Part shown: piece after piece, positions 8,860 to 17,654 of the stretch
How positions within the stretch are numbered: position 1 is the first letter of the stretch
Layout of the letters: each line of letters starts with the position of its first letter
Origin: an uncultured Methylopila sp.
GTDB taxonomy: Bacteria; Pseudomonadota; Alphaproteobacteria; Rhizobiales; Methylopilaceae
Reading direction: 5' to 3'
Length of the DNA: 64,000 bases
Assembly: GCA_902168115.1 (NCBI GenBank)
Contig: CABHPB010000014.1
Span: forward strand, 56,271 to 120,270
Program-made: the position numbers and the translations under genes
The notes under the pieces: generated by a model
The model's input: the letters and a program-made list of their open reading frames with translations, nothing else
Databases searched by the model: none
Told to the model about the DNA's origin: nothing

Positions 8860-11396
8860 CCGAGGCCACCCGCGTCCCCTCCCCCCAGGACGATCCCGAG
8901 CTGCGCAAGGCGCAGGAGGCGCGGCTCGAGAAGGTTTGGGAGACGCCGTCGGGCTTGCGCTACTGGTCGGCGGTCAACAATTCCGAGGTCGGGCTCTGGT
9001 ACACCGCGACCGCGCTGTTCTTTTTCCTGTTCGCCGGCGTGCTCGGCCTGATGATCCGCACGCAGCTCGCCGTGCCGGGAAACGACTTCCTCTCGGCGAC
9101 CTTCTACAATCAGGTCTTCACGCTGCACGGCACGGCGATGATGTTCCTGTTCGCCGTCCCGATCTTCGAGGCGGTGGCGATCATCATCCTGCCCGAGATG
9201 CTGGGCGCCCGGGACCTGCCGTTCCCGCGGCTCTCGGCCTTCGGCTACTGGAGCTTTCTCCTCGGCGGCGTGTTCGTCTGCGGCTCGATCTTCTTCAACG
9301 CCGCGCCCGACGGCGGCTGGTTCATGTATCCTCCGCTCACCACCGACGAGAAGCAGACCGGGATCGGCGCGGACGTCTGGCTATTGGGCCTGTCGTTCAT
9401 CGAGGTGGCGTCGATCGCGGCGGCCGTGGAGCTCATCGTCGGCACGCTGAAGTGCCGCCCGCCCGGCATGCGCATCAACCTGATGCCGCTCTACGCCTGG
9501 TACGTGCTGGTCGTCGCGGGGATGATCCTGTTCGCCTTCCCGCCGCTAATCGCGGGCGACATCCTGTTCGAACTCGAGCGGATGTTCGACTGGCCGTTCT
9601 TCGACCCCAAGCGCGGCGGCGACCCGCTGCTGTGGCAGCACCTGTTCTGGATTTTTGGGCACCCTGAAGTCTACATCGTGTTCCTGCCGGCGATCGCGCT
9701 GCTGGCGATGATCGTCCCGACCTTCGCGCAGCGGCCGATCCTCGGCTACTCGTGGATCGTGCTGGCCGCGGTCGGCACCGGCTTCCTGTCGTTCGGCCTG
9801 TGGGTCCACCACATGTTCACGACGGGCCTGCCGGCGATCTCGCTCGCCTTCTTCTCCGCGGCCTCGGAAGCCGTCGCGATCCCGACGGGCGTCCAGATCT
9901 TCGTCTTCCTCGCCACGCTGCTGGCGGGACGCGTCGTCTATTCGGTCCCGATGCTGTTCGCGATCGGGGCGCTCGGCATCTTCGTCTTCGGCGGCTTGAC
10001 GGGCGTCATGGTGGCGCTCGCCCCGTTCGACTGGCAGGCGCACGACACCTATTTCGTGGTCGCGCATCTGCACTACACGCTGGTCGGCGGCATGTTCTTC
10101 CCGCTGATGGCGGGGCTTTACTATTTTTATCCGTTCGCCATGGACCGGAAGCTTTCCGACAAGCTCGGAAAGTGGGGCTTCTGGCTGATGTTCGTCGGCT
10201 TCAACGTCACGTTCCTGCCGATGCACATCACGGGCCTGCGCGGCATGCCGCGGCGCGTCTTCACCTATGCGGAGGGGCTCGGCTTCGACACGCTGAACAT
10301 GGTCTCGACCGTGGGCGCCTTCACATTCGCGGCCGGGGTGCTGGTCGTGACCTGGGACGTCCTGCGGCCAAAGGGCAAGGAGCCTTACGCCAAGCGCAAC
10401 CCATGGAACGCCGGCACGCTCGAATGGCTGTCGGAAAGCCCCGGCAAGGACTGGGGCGTCAGGACCGTGCCGGTCGTCACCACCCGCTACCCGCTCTGGC
10501 AGCAGCCGAACTTCGTGCGCGACTACGACGAGGGCCGCTTCTACCTGCCGGACGCCGAGGAGGGAAAGCGCGAGACGCTGATCACCTCGGTGCTCGACGC
10601 GCGGCCGATCCAGTGCCTGCGGGTGCCGGGCAACACCTTCATGACGATGGGCGCGGCGTTCCTGACCGGCGGCGCCTTCATCGCCGCGACCTTCTACCAG
10701 TGGACGCTGACCATCGGCTTCTCGATCGCGGCGCTGATCTCGATCCTGATCTGGCTCTGGCGGGGCACGGCGGTCATCCCGGAAAAGAAGGAGAAGGACG
10801 TCGGGCTCGGCCTGAAACTGCCGCTCTACGTGTCGGGCCCGGACTCGGTCGGCTGGTGGGCGATGTTCATCACTATGATCGGCGACATGTCGGCCTTCGC
10901 GAGCCTGATCTTCGGCTACTTCTTCTACTGGACGATCCATGCGAGCGCCTTTCCGCCCGCGGCGGGCGCGGGTCCCGGCCAGTTCTGGCCGGCGGTCGCG
11001 CTCGTCCTGACGCTCGCCTCATGGGGCGCGATGCTGCTCGCCCGGCGCGCCAACGCCGCCGAGCGTCCCGGCGGCCTGCGCTTCTGGCTGACGGGCTCGG
11101 CCGTGCTCGCCGTGGCGGGGGGCGCTGCGCTGCTGTGGGGCCCGCACGCGACCGGCCTCGACCCGACCTCCCACGTCTATCCGGCGACCGTGTGGGTGAT
11201 CGCGATCTGGACAGCGGTCCACCTCGGCGTCGGCGTGGTCATGACGCTCTACTGCCTCGCCCGGTCCATCGGCGCGAAGCTGACCGCCGAGCACGACATC
11301 GACGTCCACAACGTCCTGCTCTACTGGCACTTCGCGATGGTCACCATGGCCGTGACGGTCGCCGTCCTCGCTCTGTTTCCGCTGGCGGTCCGATGA
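8856..11396 (+). CDS. ctaD: Cytochrome c oxidase fused subunit I+III
   Basis: An 846-residue fusion of the catalytic subunit I (about 1-560) and subunit III (about 590-846). It reduces O2 and pumps protons in the inner membrane. Ligands seen: His91 and His406 (low-spin heme), His404 (heme a3), and His269, His318 and His319 (CuB). Glu271 and the cross-link Tyr273 are in GHPEVY. Asp120 in GARDLPFPRL matches the D-channel entry. The K-channel position, Lys in the usual IPTGVK motif, is Gln347 here. The GTG start overlaps the coxB stop as GTGA. No separate subunit III gene is present, consistent with the fusion. Confidence 0.97.
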   Translation: MTEATRVPSPQDDPELRKAQEARLEKVWETPSGLRYWSAVNNSEVGLWYTATALFFFLFAGVLGLMIRTQLAVPGNDFLSATFYNQVFTLHGTAMMFLFAVPIFEAVAIIILPEMLGARDLPFPRLSAFGYWSFLLGGVFVCGSIFFNAAPDGGWFMYPPLTTDEKQTGIGADVWLLGLSFIEVASIAAAVELIVGTLKCRPPGMRINLMPLYAWYVLVVAGMILFAFPPLIAGDILFELERMFDWPFFDPKRGGDPLLWQHLFWIFGHPEVYIVFLPAIALLAMIVPTFAQRPILGYSWIVLAAVGTGFLSFGLWVHHMFTTGLPAISLAFFSAASEAVAIPTGVQIFVFLATLLAGRVVYSVPMLFAIGALGIFVFGGLTGVMVALAPFDWQAHDTYFVVAHLHYTLVGGMFFPLMAGLYYFYPFAMDRKLSDKLGKWGFWLMFVGFNVTFLPMHITGLRGMPRRVFTYAEGLGFDTLNMVSTVGAFTFAAGVLVVTWDVLRPKGKEPYAKRNPWNAGTLEWLSESPGKDWGVRTVPVVTTRYPLWQQPNFVRDYDEGRFYLPDAEEGKRETLITSVLDARPIQCLRVPGNTFMTMGAAFLTGGAFIAATFYQWTLTIGFSIAALISILIWLWRGTAVIPEKKEKDVGLGLKLPLYVSGPDSVGWWAMFITMIGDMSAFASLIFGYFFYWTIHASAFPPAAGAGPGQFWPAVALVLTLASWGAMLLARRANAAERPGGLRFWLTGSAVLAVAGGAALLWGPHATGLDPTSHVYPATVWVIAIWTAVHLGVGVVMTLYCLARSIGAKLTAEHDIDVHNVLLYWHFAMVTMAVTVAVLALFPLAVR

Positions 11397-11788
11397 TCGC
11401 CTCGACCCGCGCCAACCTGATCACGCTGATCACCGCCCCGACCATCTGGGCGATCCATTTCCTCGTCTGCTACCTCTCGGCCTCGGTGAATTGCGCCAAG
11501 GCGCTGACGGACGCGCGCGTGTTCACGGGCGCCGACTGGCCGGACGTCACGGGCGCGCGGATCGCCATCGCGATCGCGACCCTCGCGGCGCTGGCCGCGA
11601 TCGCCTGGTCGAGCCGGCAGGCCTGGGGCCATTGGGCCGACGGCGACGCCGAGCCGCCCTACGACGACGCCACCTTCGACGACCGCCAGCAGTTTTTAGG
11701 CTTCGCCACCATCCTGCTGTGCGGCCTGTCCTTCATCGGCGTGATCTTCGTCGCGCTTCCGGCCGTCTTCATCGGGGACTGCCGGTGA
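11393..11788 (+). CDS. Small membrane protein of the oxidase operon (131 aa)
   Basis: Starts at an ATG overlapping the subunit I+III stop (ATGA). About three membrane helices are visible (roughly 10-30, 57-77 and 103-127), separated by a polar Asp-rich stretch. Its place between the catalytic subunit and the assembly factor suggests an accessory or subunit IV-like role, but I recognise no catalytic residue. Translation is probably coupled to its neighbours. Confidence 0.85.
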   Translation: MIASTRANLITLITAPTIWAIHFLVCYLSASVNCAKALTDARVFTGADWPDVTGARIAIAIATLAALAAIAWSSRQAWGHWADGDAEPPYDDATFDDRQQFLGFATILLCGLSFIGVIFVALPAVFIGDCR

Positions 11789-12414
11789 GACCGGGCGCGG
11801 CCACCGTCGCGGGCGGCGCGGCGCTCGCCGCCGCATGGTCGCCGCTGCCTACGGTCGTCTTCGGGCATGGCTTCGCCGCGCACATGACGAGCCACATGAC
11901 GGTCGTCGCGATCGCAGCGCCGCTTCTGGCGGTCGGGCTCGTCGGTTCGCGATCCAATCGCTCGCTCAAACGCCCGGCGCTGTTCGCCGCCGTGCCGGTC
12001 TCGCTCGTCGAGCTCGTGGTCGTGTGGGGATGGCACGCGCCGGCCGCGCACGACCTCGCGCGCTCGAACGGCGCGGCCCATGTGGCGGAGCAGGCGTCGT
12101 TCCTGCTGGCTGGCCTCTGGCTCTGGATCGCCTGCCTCGGCCACGGCGGCTCGAGGCCCCGCGCCGCCCAGGGAACGGTCGCGATGCTCCTGACGTCGAT
12201 CCACATGACGCTGCTCGGCGTCCTGCTCTCGACGACGACCGTTCCGCTCTACGCCGCCCATCACGGCGGAGCCGCGACGGCGCTCGATCAGCAGCACATC
12301 GGCGGGATCGTCATGCTGCTCGTCGGCGGCGGGGTCTATCTCGCCGGCGGCCTTGCGCTCGCCGCACGGCTTCTGCGCGAGGAGCCGGCGGCCGACGCGG
12401 GCGCCGACCCATGA
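11785..12414 (+). CDS. ctaG: Cytochrome c oxidase assembly factor, CtaG (caa3_CtaG) type
   Basis: A 209-residue polytopic membrane protein with about six helices. It resembles the caa3_CtaG family implicated in copper delivery to, or assembly of, caa3 oxidases. This is unrelated to the Cox11-type CtaG of Paracoccus. His/Met-rich motifs GHGFAAHMTSHM near the N-terminus and SIHMTLLG and AAHHGG later are potential copper ligands. The GTG start overlaps the preceding stop (GTGA). Confidence 0.85.
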   Translation: MRPGAATVAGGAALAAAWSPLPTVVFGHGFAAHMTSHMTVVAIAAPLLAVGLVGSRSNRSLKRPALFAAVPVSLVELVVVWGWHAPAAHDLARSNGAAHVAEQASFLLAGLWLWIACLGHGGSRPRAAQGTVAMLLTSIHMTLLGVLLSTTTVPLYAAHHGGAATALDQQHIGGIVMLLVGGGVYLAGGLALAARLLREEPAADAGADP

Positions 12415-13553
12415 AGTGGCGCGTCGACTTCCTCGTCACGCCGCTGCGCGCCGCGCTCGCCGCCCTTGCCGTCGCGGGCGGCGTGCTGGCCTTCGCCTGG
12501 TCCGGCCTCTTCAACGTGGCGGCGACCAGCGGACACTGGCCGATCACCGACTGGTTCCTGCACTACGTCATGATCAACTCGGTCAAGACGCGCTCGCTCC
12601 CCGTCGAGACGCCGCCAAACCTCGACGATCCCGCCATGATCGCGCGCGGCGCCGGCCACTACGCCAGCGGCTGCGCGGGCTGCCACGGCGCGCCCGGCCG
12701 GCCGCGCAATCCGGTCATCCGCGAAATGGTGCCCACCGCGCCGGACCTCGACGCCAAGGTCACGACATGGGAGCCCAAGCATCTGTTCTGGATCGTGAAG
12801 AACGGCGTGAAGTACGCCGGCATGCCGGCCTGGGTGTCGGCGGAAGAGCGCGAGGACGAGGTCTGGTCGGTCGTCGCCTTCCTGCTCAAGCTGCCCGGCA
12901 TGTCGGACGAGACCTATCGCCGGCTCGCGATGGGCGAGGAGAACGACGGGGCGGTCGGCGGTCTGACGGCGCTCGCGCATCGCTCGCAAGGGTCCGGGCC
13001 CCGAGAGGATGTTCTCGCCGACTGCGCCCGCTGCCACGGCCGCGACGGCATGGGACGCGACGGCGACGCCTTCCCCGTCATCGCGGGCCAGAGCGCGGAT
13101 TATCTCTACGACGCGCTGGCGGCTTATGCGCAGAACAAGCGTTACAGCGGCGTCATGGAGACGGCGGCGGCACGGCTCCCCTACTCCGACCTCGCCGCGC
13201 TGGCGGACCACTACGCGGCCCAGCCTCGCAAGGCGCAGGCGGGCAAGAAACCGCCGGATCCGGCGCTCGTTGCGCGCGGAGAAAAGATCGCGCGCGAGGG
13301 CCTGCGCGACACCGGCACGCCCGCATGCTCGAGTTGCCATGGCCCGGGCAAGGAGGTCCGCAATCCGGCCTATCCCAAGATCGCCGGCCAGCACGCGTCC
13401 TATCTCGAGACGCAGCTGAAGCTCTGGGAGAAGGAGCATGATTCCCGGGGCGGCGGTCCCTTCGCCGGGATCATGCGCAAGATCGCGTTCGGCATGAGCG
13501 AGGCCGACATCAAGGCGGTTTCGGCCTACTACGCCTCGCTGCCGCCGGACTGA
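12411..13553 (+). CDS. Membrane-anchored tri-heme cytochrome c
   Basis: A 380-residue protein with one N-terminal membrane anchor or signal (about 12-32) and three heme c sites: CAGCH (88-92), CARCH (205-209) and CSSCH (306-310). The second and third domains resemble tandem class I cytochromes c (c4-like). It is exported and probably acts as an electron donor or relay to the caa3 oxidase encoded upstream. Heme attachment would need the Ccm system, part of which lies at 51-55 kb. The ATG overlaps the preceding stop (ATGA). It is the last gene of the operon. Confidence 0.95.
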   Translation: MKWRVDFLVTPLRAALAALAVAGGVLAFAWSGLFNVAATSGHWPITDWFLHYVMINSVKTRSLPVETPPNLDDPAMIARGAGHYASGCAGCHGAPGRPRNPVIREMVPTAPDLDAKVTTWEPKHLFWIVKNGVKYAGMPAWVSAEEREDEVWSVVAFLLKLPGMSDETYRRLAMGEENDGAVGGLTALAHRSQGSGPREDVLADCARCHGRDGMGRDGDAFPVIAGQSADYLYDALAAYAQNKRYSGVMETAAARLPYSDLAALADHYAAQPRKAQAGKKPPDPALVARGEKIAREGLRDTGTPACSSCHGPGKEVRNPAYPKIAGQHASYLETQLKLWEKEHDSRGGGPFAGIMRKIAFGMSEADIKAVSAYYASLPPD

Positions 13554-13559
13554 AACAGG

Positions 13560-13592
13560 GCGTCATCGCCGGACTTGATCGGGCATAACGGC
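13560..13592. repeat. Degenerate copy of a palindromic intergenic repeat
   Basis: The sequence aligns along its length with the perfect palindrome at 39242-39274 (CGTCAT, CCGG, CTTGA, CGGGCAT, ACGG in the same order) but its arms have mutated. It sits between two convergent genes, a usual place for such elements in Rhizobiales. Confidence 0.6.
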
Positions 13593-13617
13593 GGCGCGAG
13601 CAGCCGACGCAGCGGCC

Positions 13618-14016
13618 TCAGGGTTTGCGGTAGGACGTCGCCGCAAGCTCCAGCGTTCCCGAGGCGGGATCGCGCCGCAGGATGACGCCTGCCTCACGGC
13701 TCGATTTCCGCGCGATGTAGTCGAGCGTGGTCTCGGCATGCTCCGCGACGCGGTCGCCGTCCTTCAGCGTCGCCGAAACCACCACCTCCGCGGCGGTGGA
13801 CGGCCCCTTGTTCTCGGTCCGAAAGCGCACCACGAAACCGCCGTCCGTGGGCGTGACGTCGAGAACGCGGACGACCAGCGCCGGCGCGCCCTCATGATAG
13901 GTCAGCGCTTCGTGGATCAGCACGCCCAGCGTCGCGACCACGATCAGCGCGCCGATCGCGCCGACGATCCATTCCAGCCGCCCGACCTCGCGCCGCCCGG
14001 CCTTCGCCTGCGCCAT
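13618..14016 (-). CDS. TIGR02588 family protein
   Basis: A 132-residue protein with one N-terminal membrane helix (about 14-36) and an exported beta-rich domain of about 90 residues. It resembles the uncharacterised TIGR02588 family, which I recall occurring beside TIGR02587 as it does here. The start was taken at the ATG overlapping the upstream stop (ATGA, 14014-14018), not the longer Arg-rich frame from 14139. The function is unknown; it probably works with its partner. Confidence 0.8.
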   Translation of the reverse strand: MAQAKAGRREVGRLEWIVGAIGALIVVATLGVLIHEALTYHEGAPALVVRVLDVTPTDGGFVVRFRTENKGPSTAAEVVVSATLKDGDRVAEHAETTLDYIARKSSREAGVILRRDPASGTLELAATSYRKP

Positions 14017-14873
14017 CAGCTTTGCCCCCCGACGATCAGCCGTGCGAACGCCGCCCCGATCGCAGCCGGAAAGCCGAGCACGATGACGAGACGGAGCGCC
14101 GCGGACGCCCCGAGATCGTCCAGTCGGCCGAAGATCCATAGCATCGCGGCCGAGACCAGCAAGGCGATGGCGTATCCCGGCAGGCTGTTGCGGAGAAACA
14201 CGCTCCGGAAGGGGTAGTCCTCGGGCCGCATCGCGCTCTGGCCCTCAAAGCCCACCGAGTAGACGATCGCGTGCATGGCCGCGGCGGAAACAATGACGAG
14301 CGCGATGGCGTGCCAGGGCGTCATCGACGCCGAGATGAAGTCGATCTCCTCCGTCGGGGCGATGTTGAAGGACAGGAACACGGCCCCGCTCGCGACGAAG
14401 AGCAGCGATCCGCCATAGCCCGCCTGCTTGTTGCGGCGGTCGTCGGCGGCGTCGGACTGGCCGAGCTGCCCCTGCGCGATCACGGCCCCGAAGCTCGCCG
14501 GCACGGTCTGGATCACGATCGCGCCGAGAACCTCGTCGAACGACAGGTGCGGCCCGATCAGCCCGAACAGCGACAGGACGGCGGCGGAGGTCACGAACCC
14601 GACCGCGATCGCGACGAACGCGTCGCGCAGGTCGTCGACCCAGGTCTCGGTCTCCTCGAAACCGATGTAGTGCGACAGCCCGACCAGCAGAGGAACGATC
14701 CCGACCAGCAACAGCGCGAGGCGCGTGCGGTCCATGCTCGCGCCGAGCGACCACATCTCCATGGTCATGAGGACCGGAAGCGCGAAGACGATCGCCCCGC
14801 CGGCCGCGCGGCCTAGACTGACAAGGAAGCCGGACTCGACGTCGCGCCCGCCGGCGGCGGAACGGGAGGTCAT
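14016..14873 (-). CDS. TIGR02587 family integral membrane protein
   Basis: A 285-residue protein with about eight hydrophobic helices spaced along its length and no obvious catalytic motif. It matches my recollection of the uncharacterised TIGR02587 family, the usual partner of TIGR02588. The two genes overlap by 4 bases, so they form a translationally coupled pair. The pair is divergent from folB. Confidence 0.82.
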   Translation of the reverse strand: MTSRSAAGGRDVESGFLVSLGRAAGGAIVFALPVLMTMEMWSLGASMDRTRLALLLVGIVPLLVGLSHYIGFEETETWVDDLRDAFVAIAVGFVTSAAVLSLFGLIGPHLSFDEVLGAIVIQTVPASFGAVIAQGQLGQSDAADDRRNKQAGYGGSLLFVASGAVFLSFNIAPTEEIDFISASMTPWHAIALVIVSAAAMHAIVYSVGFEGQSAMRPEDYPFRSVFLRNSLPGYAIALLVSAAMLWIFGRLDDLGASAALRLVIVLGFPAAIGAAFARLIVGGQS

Positions 14874-14934
14874 CGGCTGAAACTGGTCCTGTGCATGCGC
14901 TCGTCCGTCGTCCCGCCGGGCGCCGGCGTCGTCA

Positions 14935-15030
14935 CTTCAACTGGCGCTCGCGCGCTTCGGCGCAAGCGCGCGACATGATCCATTCCGCTGCGTCCGCGTT
15001 GGAAAGGCAGACCCGCACAGGAGACCCGCC
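14935..15030 (-). pseudogene. Possible C-terminal gene remnant beside folB
   Basis: On the minus strand a frame ending at a TGA at 14932-14934 gives about 30 protein-like residues, including CLSNADAAEWIMSRAC, but upstream it runs into antisense of folB with no start of its own. It may be the tail of a gene that folB-side rearrangement removed. Chance cannot be excluded. Confidence 0.22.
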
Positions 15031-15033
15031 GGC

Positions 15034-15480
15034 GTGGACAAAGTCGTTCTCAAGGAGCTTTCCATCTTCGCCCGCCACGGACTGTTCGACGCCGAGGCGG
15101 AACTCGGGCAGCGCTTCTTCATCGACGTCGAGATCGGCGCCGACCTCACCCGGGCCGAGATGCAGGACACGCCCGAAGGCACCGTGAACTGGAAAGATCT
15201 CGTCGAGACCGTCACGGACGCCTTCGTCACCAAGCGCTGCGACATGATCGAGGCCGCCGCGAACAATGTCGCCGAGGCGATCTTCGCCGCGTTCGACGTC
15301 GCGCAGACCGTCCGTGTCGAGGTCAGAAAACCCTCGGCGCCGATCGAGGCGATCTTCGCCTACACCGCCGTGATCATCGACCGGACCCGGGAAGAACACG
15401 GCGCGCGGCGCAGACGCCGTGCGCCGAGGTCGTCGACTCCCAGTCGGGAAAGCGCTCGGCGCGATCGAGGCAGCGCGTGA
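15034..15480 (+). CDS. folB: Dihydroneopterin aldolase with run-on C-terminus
   Basis: Converts 7,8-dihydroneopterin to 6-hydroxymethyl-dihydropterin in folate synthesis. Family features are the N-terminal ARHGLFDAEAELGQ with its conserved Glu, the central NWKDLVE, and the C-terminal VEVRKPSAPIE. FolB proteins are normally about 120 residues, ending near the VIIDRTRE seen here at about 113-120. This one continues for about 28 Arg/Ser-rich residues that are antisense to a sensor-like frame, so its native stop seems lost. It starts at GTG after GGAG. folE, an earlier step of the same pathway, is at 35.4 kb. Confidence 0.9.
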   Translation: MDKVVLKELSIFARHGLFDAEAELGQRFFIDVEIGADLTRAEMQDTPEGTVNWKDLVETVTDAFVTKRCDMIEAAANNVAEAIFAAFDVAQTVRVEVRKPSAPIEAIFAYTAVIIDRTREEHGARRRRRAPRSSTPSRESARRDRGSA

Positions 15481-15739
15481 TGCGGATGATCTGGACGGGA
15501 AGCTGCTTCTCGACCGCCTCCGCCGCGGTCTCGTTCTGGCGGCGCGCGTCGGCCGCGACGTGATGCAAGGCGAGGATCGCGGCGCCGCACAGGCAGAGCA
15601 GCGCGACGATGACGATGCGCAAGGACCAGCGCCCGCTTGAGATCGAGCGGTCTGCGCCGCCGCGGCGTCGACGCGTCGCCCGGCGCACGGACGGCCAGCG
15701 GCCAGGTCGCGTCGGCGGAGCCCGCCACGCCCCGTTCAT
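15390..15739 (-). pseudogene. N-terminal remnant of a membrane sensor protein
   Basis: A minus-strand frame holds a membrane helix (from about 15622, LRIVIVALLCLCGAAILAL) and then a periplasmic-type segment including RITRCLDRAERFPDW. This resembles the N-terminus of membrane histidine kinases. It then runs into antisense of folB at about 15390 and loses meaning. The start could be ATG at 15739 or TTG at 15622. It lies 26 bases downstream of the flavoprotein gene on the same strand. I judge it the 5' remnant of a gene truncated at the folB junction. Confidence 0.4.
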
Positions 15740-15765
15740 GTCGCAGCCGGCCGCGGCCGCCGACC

Positions 15766-16932
15766 TCATCGAGACGGCCGCCAGGGCGCTCTCGAAATGA
15801 TCCCGCCCGTCCGGCGCGCCCGCAGCGCGCCGGACGGGATGCGCGTCGCCGCCGCGAGCGCGGTGAGCGCGGATGGGAAGACCCCGCACATCGAAGCCGC
15901 CCAGCCCTGCAGGGGCGTCGCGGTGGCGGCCTGCGAGAGCCGCGCCGCGATCCGGACCCGCGCGCCGATGTCGGCCGAGAACCGGGCCTGACAGGCGGCG
16001 GCCGGCAGGCCCTCCACAAGCGCCCCGGCGGCGAGGCTCGCGCTGTGGAGCGCGAGCGACATCCCCTCCCCGGCGAAGGACGGCACCACCGCCGCCTGGT
16101 CGCCGAGCCGCCAGCAGCCGTCGGGACTGTCGCGCGCGACCAGACCGAACGGGATGCGCGCGACCGCGAGCGGGCGATCATGCAGCGCGGCGGCGCCGTC
16201 GAGGACCGCGCCGATCCCGGGCGCCGACCTCGACACCGTATCGAGCAGCGCCGCCCAGTCGCGCCCCAGCGCCGCGAAGGCGTCCTGCCGCACGAGCAGG
16301 CAGAGATTGGCGCGGCCGTCCTCGATCGGCTCAAGACCGGCGTAGCCGCCGGGGAACAGGCCGATCGTCACCGTCTCGCGCAGCCGGTCGGCGGCCACCG
16401 GCGTCAGGCGGAAGTGCGCCTTCAGGCCGATGAGGTCGTTCTGGATCCCGGCGGGACGCGCGTAACCGCGCAGGTCGTGCTTGCCGCAGGCGAGCGCGGC
16501 GTCGCGCGCGAAGACCTGCTCGCCGTCGGACAGCCGCGCGGTCCAGCCGGACGCGCCGCGGTCGAGCGCACGGACCGCCCTGCCCCTGAGAACCGTCGCG
16601 CCCGCCTCGGCGGCGCGGCGCAGCAGCGCCTCGTCGAGCGCGCGGCGCGACAGGCTCGCAGCCTCGAACGGCAAGGTCCGGGAGACGGCGATCCGGCCGC
16701 GCGAAAGCCCTACGCGCCGGATCGGGACGGCGCCGAGCGCCCACGGGTCGACGCCGAGCGCGCCGAGATAGGCCAGCGCCTCGTGGCTCAGGAACTCGCC
16801 GCAGACCTTGTCGTGGGCGCCTGCCTCGCGCTCGATCAGAACGACGTCGCGGCCCGCTTGCGCGAGCAGCGTCGCGAAGGCGGCGCCCGCCGGCCCGCCC
16901 CCGACGACCACGACGTCGCGGCGCGCGCTCAT
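15766..16932 (-). CDS. FAD-dependent oxidoreductase of the type III PKS operon
   Basis: A 388-residue flavoprotein of the geranylgeranyl-reductase/aromatic hydroxylase superfamily. The FAD-binding GxGxxG is near the N-terminus (VVVGGGPAGAAFATLLA), CGEFLS follows, and the second FAD motif is GDQAAVVPSFAGEGMSLAL. It probably hydroxylates or reduces the polyketide made by the upstream synthase. The ATG overlaps the methyltransferase stop (ATGA), so the three genes 18721-15766 are coupled. The order synthase, methyltransferase, flavoprotein recalls the srsABC phenolic-lipid genes of Streptomyces. Confidence 0.9.
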   Translation of the reverse strand: MSARRDVVVVGGGPAGAAFATLLAQAGRDVVLIEREAGAHDKVCGEFLSHEALAYLGALGVDPWALGAVPIRRVGLSRGRIAVSRTLPFEAASLSRRALDEALLRRAAEAGATVLRGRAVRALDRGASGWTARLSDGEQVFARDAALACGKHDLRGYARPAGIQNDLIGLKAHFRLTPVAADRLRETVTIGLFPGGYAGLEPIEDGRANLCLLVRQDAFAALGRDWAALLDTVSRSAPGIGAVLDGAAALHDRPLAVARIPFGLVARDSPDGCWRLGDQAAVVPSFAGEGMSLALHSASLAAGALVEGLPAAACQARFSADIGARVRIAARLSQAATATPLQGWAASMCGVFPSALTALAAATRIPSGALRARRTGGIISRAPWRPSR

Positions 16933-17654
16933 CCGGGCTTTACCCGCGACACGCACAGGCGAAACGGGAACCAGCGGCGGATCTCCGCGTCCCGTTCGGC
17001 GAGGCCCACGGCCGCCAGCGCCGCCCGCCAGTCCTTTTCGACGAAGGCGCGCGCGATCGAGACCGGCCCGTCATGGCGGACGAAGCGATGCATCCGCAGC
17101 AGCCGCGAGGCCAGCGCGAAGCCGTCATGCGAGAACCGGCTGCGGCGCAGGTCGTTCACGAACCAACCGACGCCCGCGGCCTCCTCCGACCAGGCGAGGA
17201 AGCGCGCGAGCTCCCGGTCGCCGAGATGATGCGTGAACAGCGAGCTCAGCACCACGTCGGCGCGCGCGCGGCTCTCGAACACGTCCGAGGTCACCCAGGA
17301 GACGGCGAGGTCGGCGGGCGTGGCCTCCGCCGCAGCGCGGGCCGACCATGGATTGCCGTCGAGCCCGGCGAGCGCGACCGGAACGCCGCGCCGCCGCGCC
17401 CAGCGCGCGATCAGGCGCAGCATGTCGCCATAGCCGCTGCCGACGTCGAGGACGCTCAGCGGTCGGTCCGGCGGCAGGCGGCGCTCCCGCAGCAGCCGCT
17501 CCAGGAACGCCAGCGTCGGGCGGTAGGCGAGCGTCATCGCGTTGACGCGCGCAAGATCGACGAGGCATCCGCGAAACGTCTCGTAGTCGACGGAGTGGTT
17601 GTCCATCAGCTCGGGCGCCTGCGAGCGCGCGCCGATGCTGAAGCCGCCGGTCAT
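16929..17654 (-). CDS. SAM-dependent methyltransferase of the type III PKS operon
   Basis: A 241-residue class I methyltransferase with motif I VLDVGSGYGDML and the acidic loop VALAGLDGNP. It is preceded by an N-terminal helical region that in this class helps close over the substrate. It probably O- or C-methylates the polyketide product. The ATG at 17652-17654 overlaps the synthase stop. It differs in type from SrsB of Streptomyces, which is a membrane-bound methyltransferase, so the analogy to srsABC is functional only. Confidence 0.92.
   Translation of the reverse strand: MTGGFSIGARSQAPELMDNHSVDYETFRGCLVDLARVNAMTLAYRPTLAFLERLLRERRLPPDRPLSVLDVGSGYGDMLRLIARWARRRGVPVALAGLDGNPWSARAAAEATPADLAVSWVTSDVFESRARADVVLSSLFTHHLGDRELARFLAWSEEAAGVGWFVNDLRRSRFSHDGFALASRLLRMHRFVRHDGPVSIARAFVEKDWRAALAAVGLAERDAEIRRWFPFRLCVSRVKPG

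Noticed and set aside
15637..17229. 530-codon + strand frame over the flavoprotein and methyltransferase genes
   Set aside because: Antisense shadow; the minus-strand genes have FAD and SAM motifs and overlapping start/stop codons.
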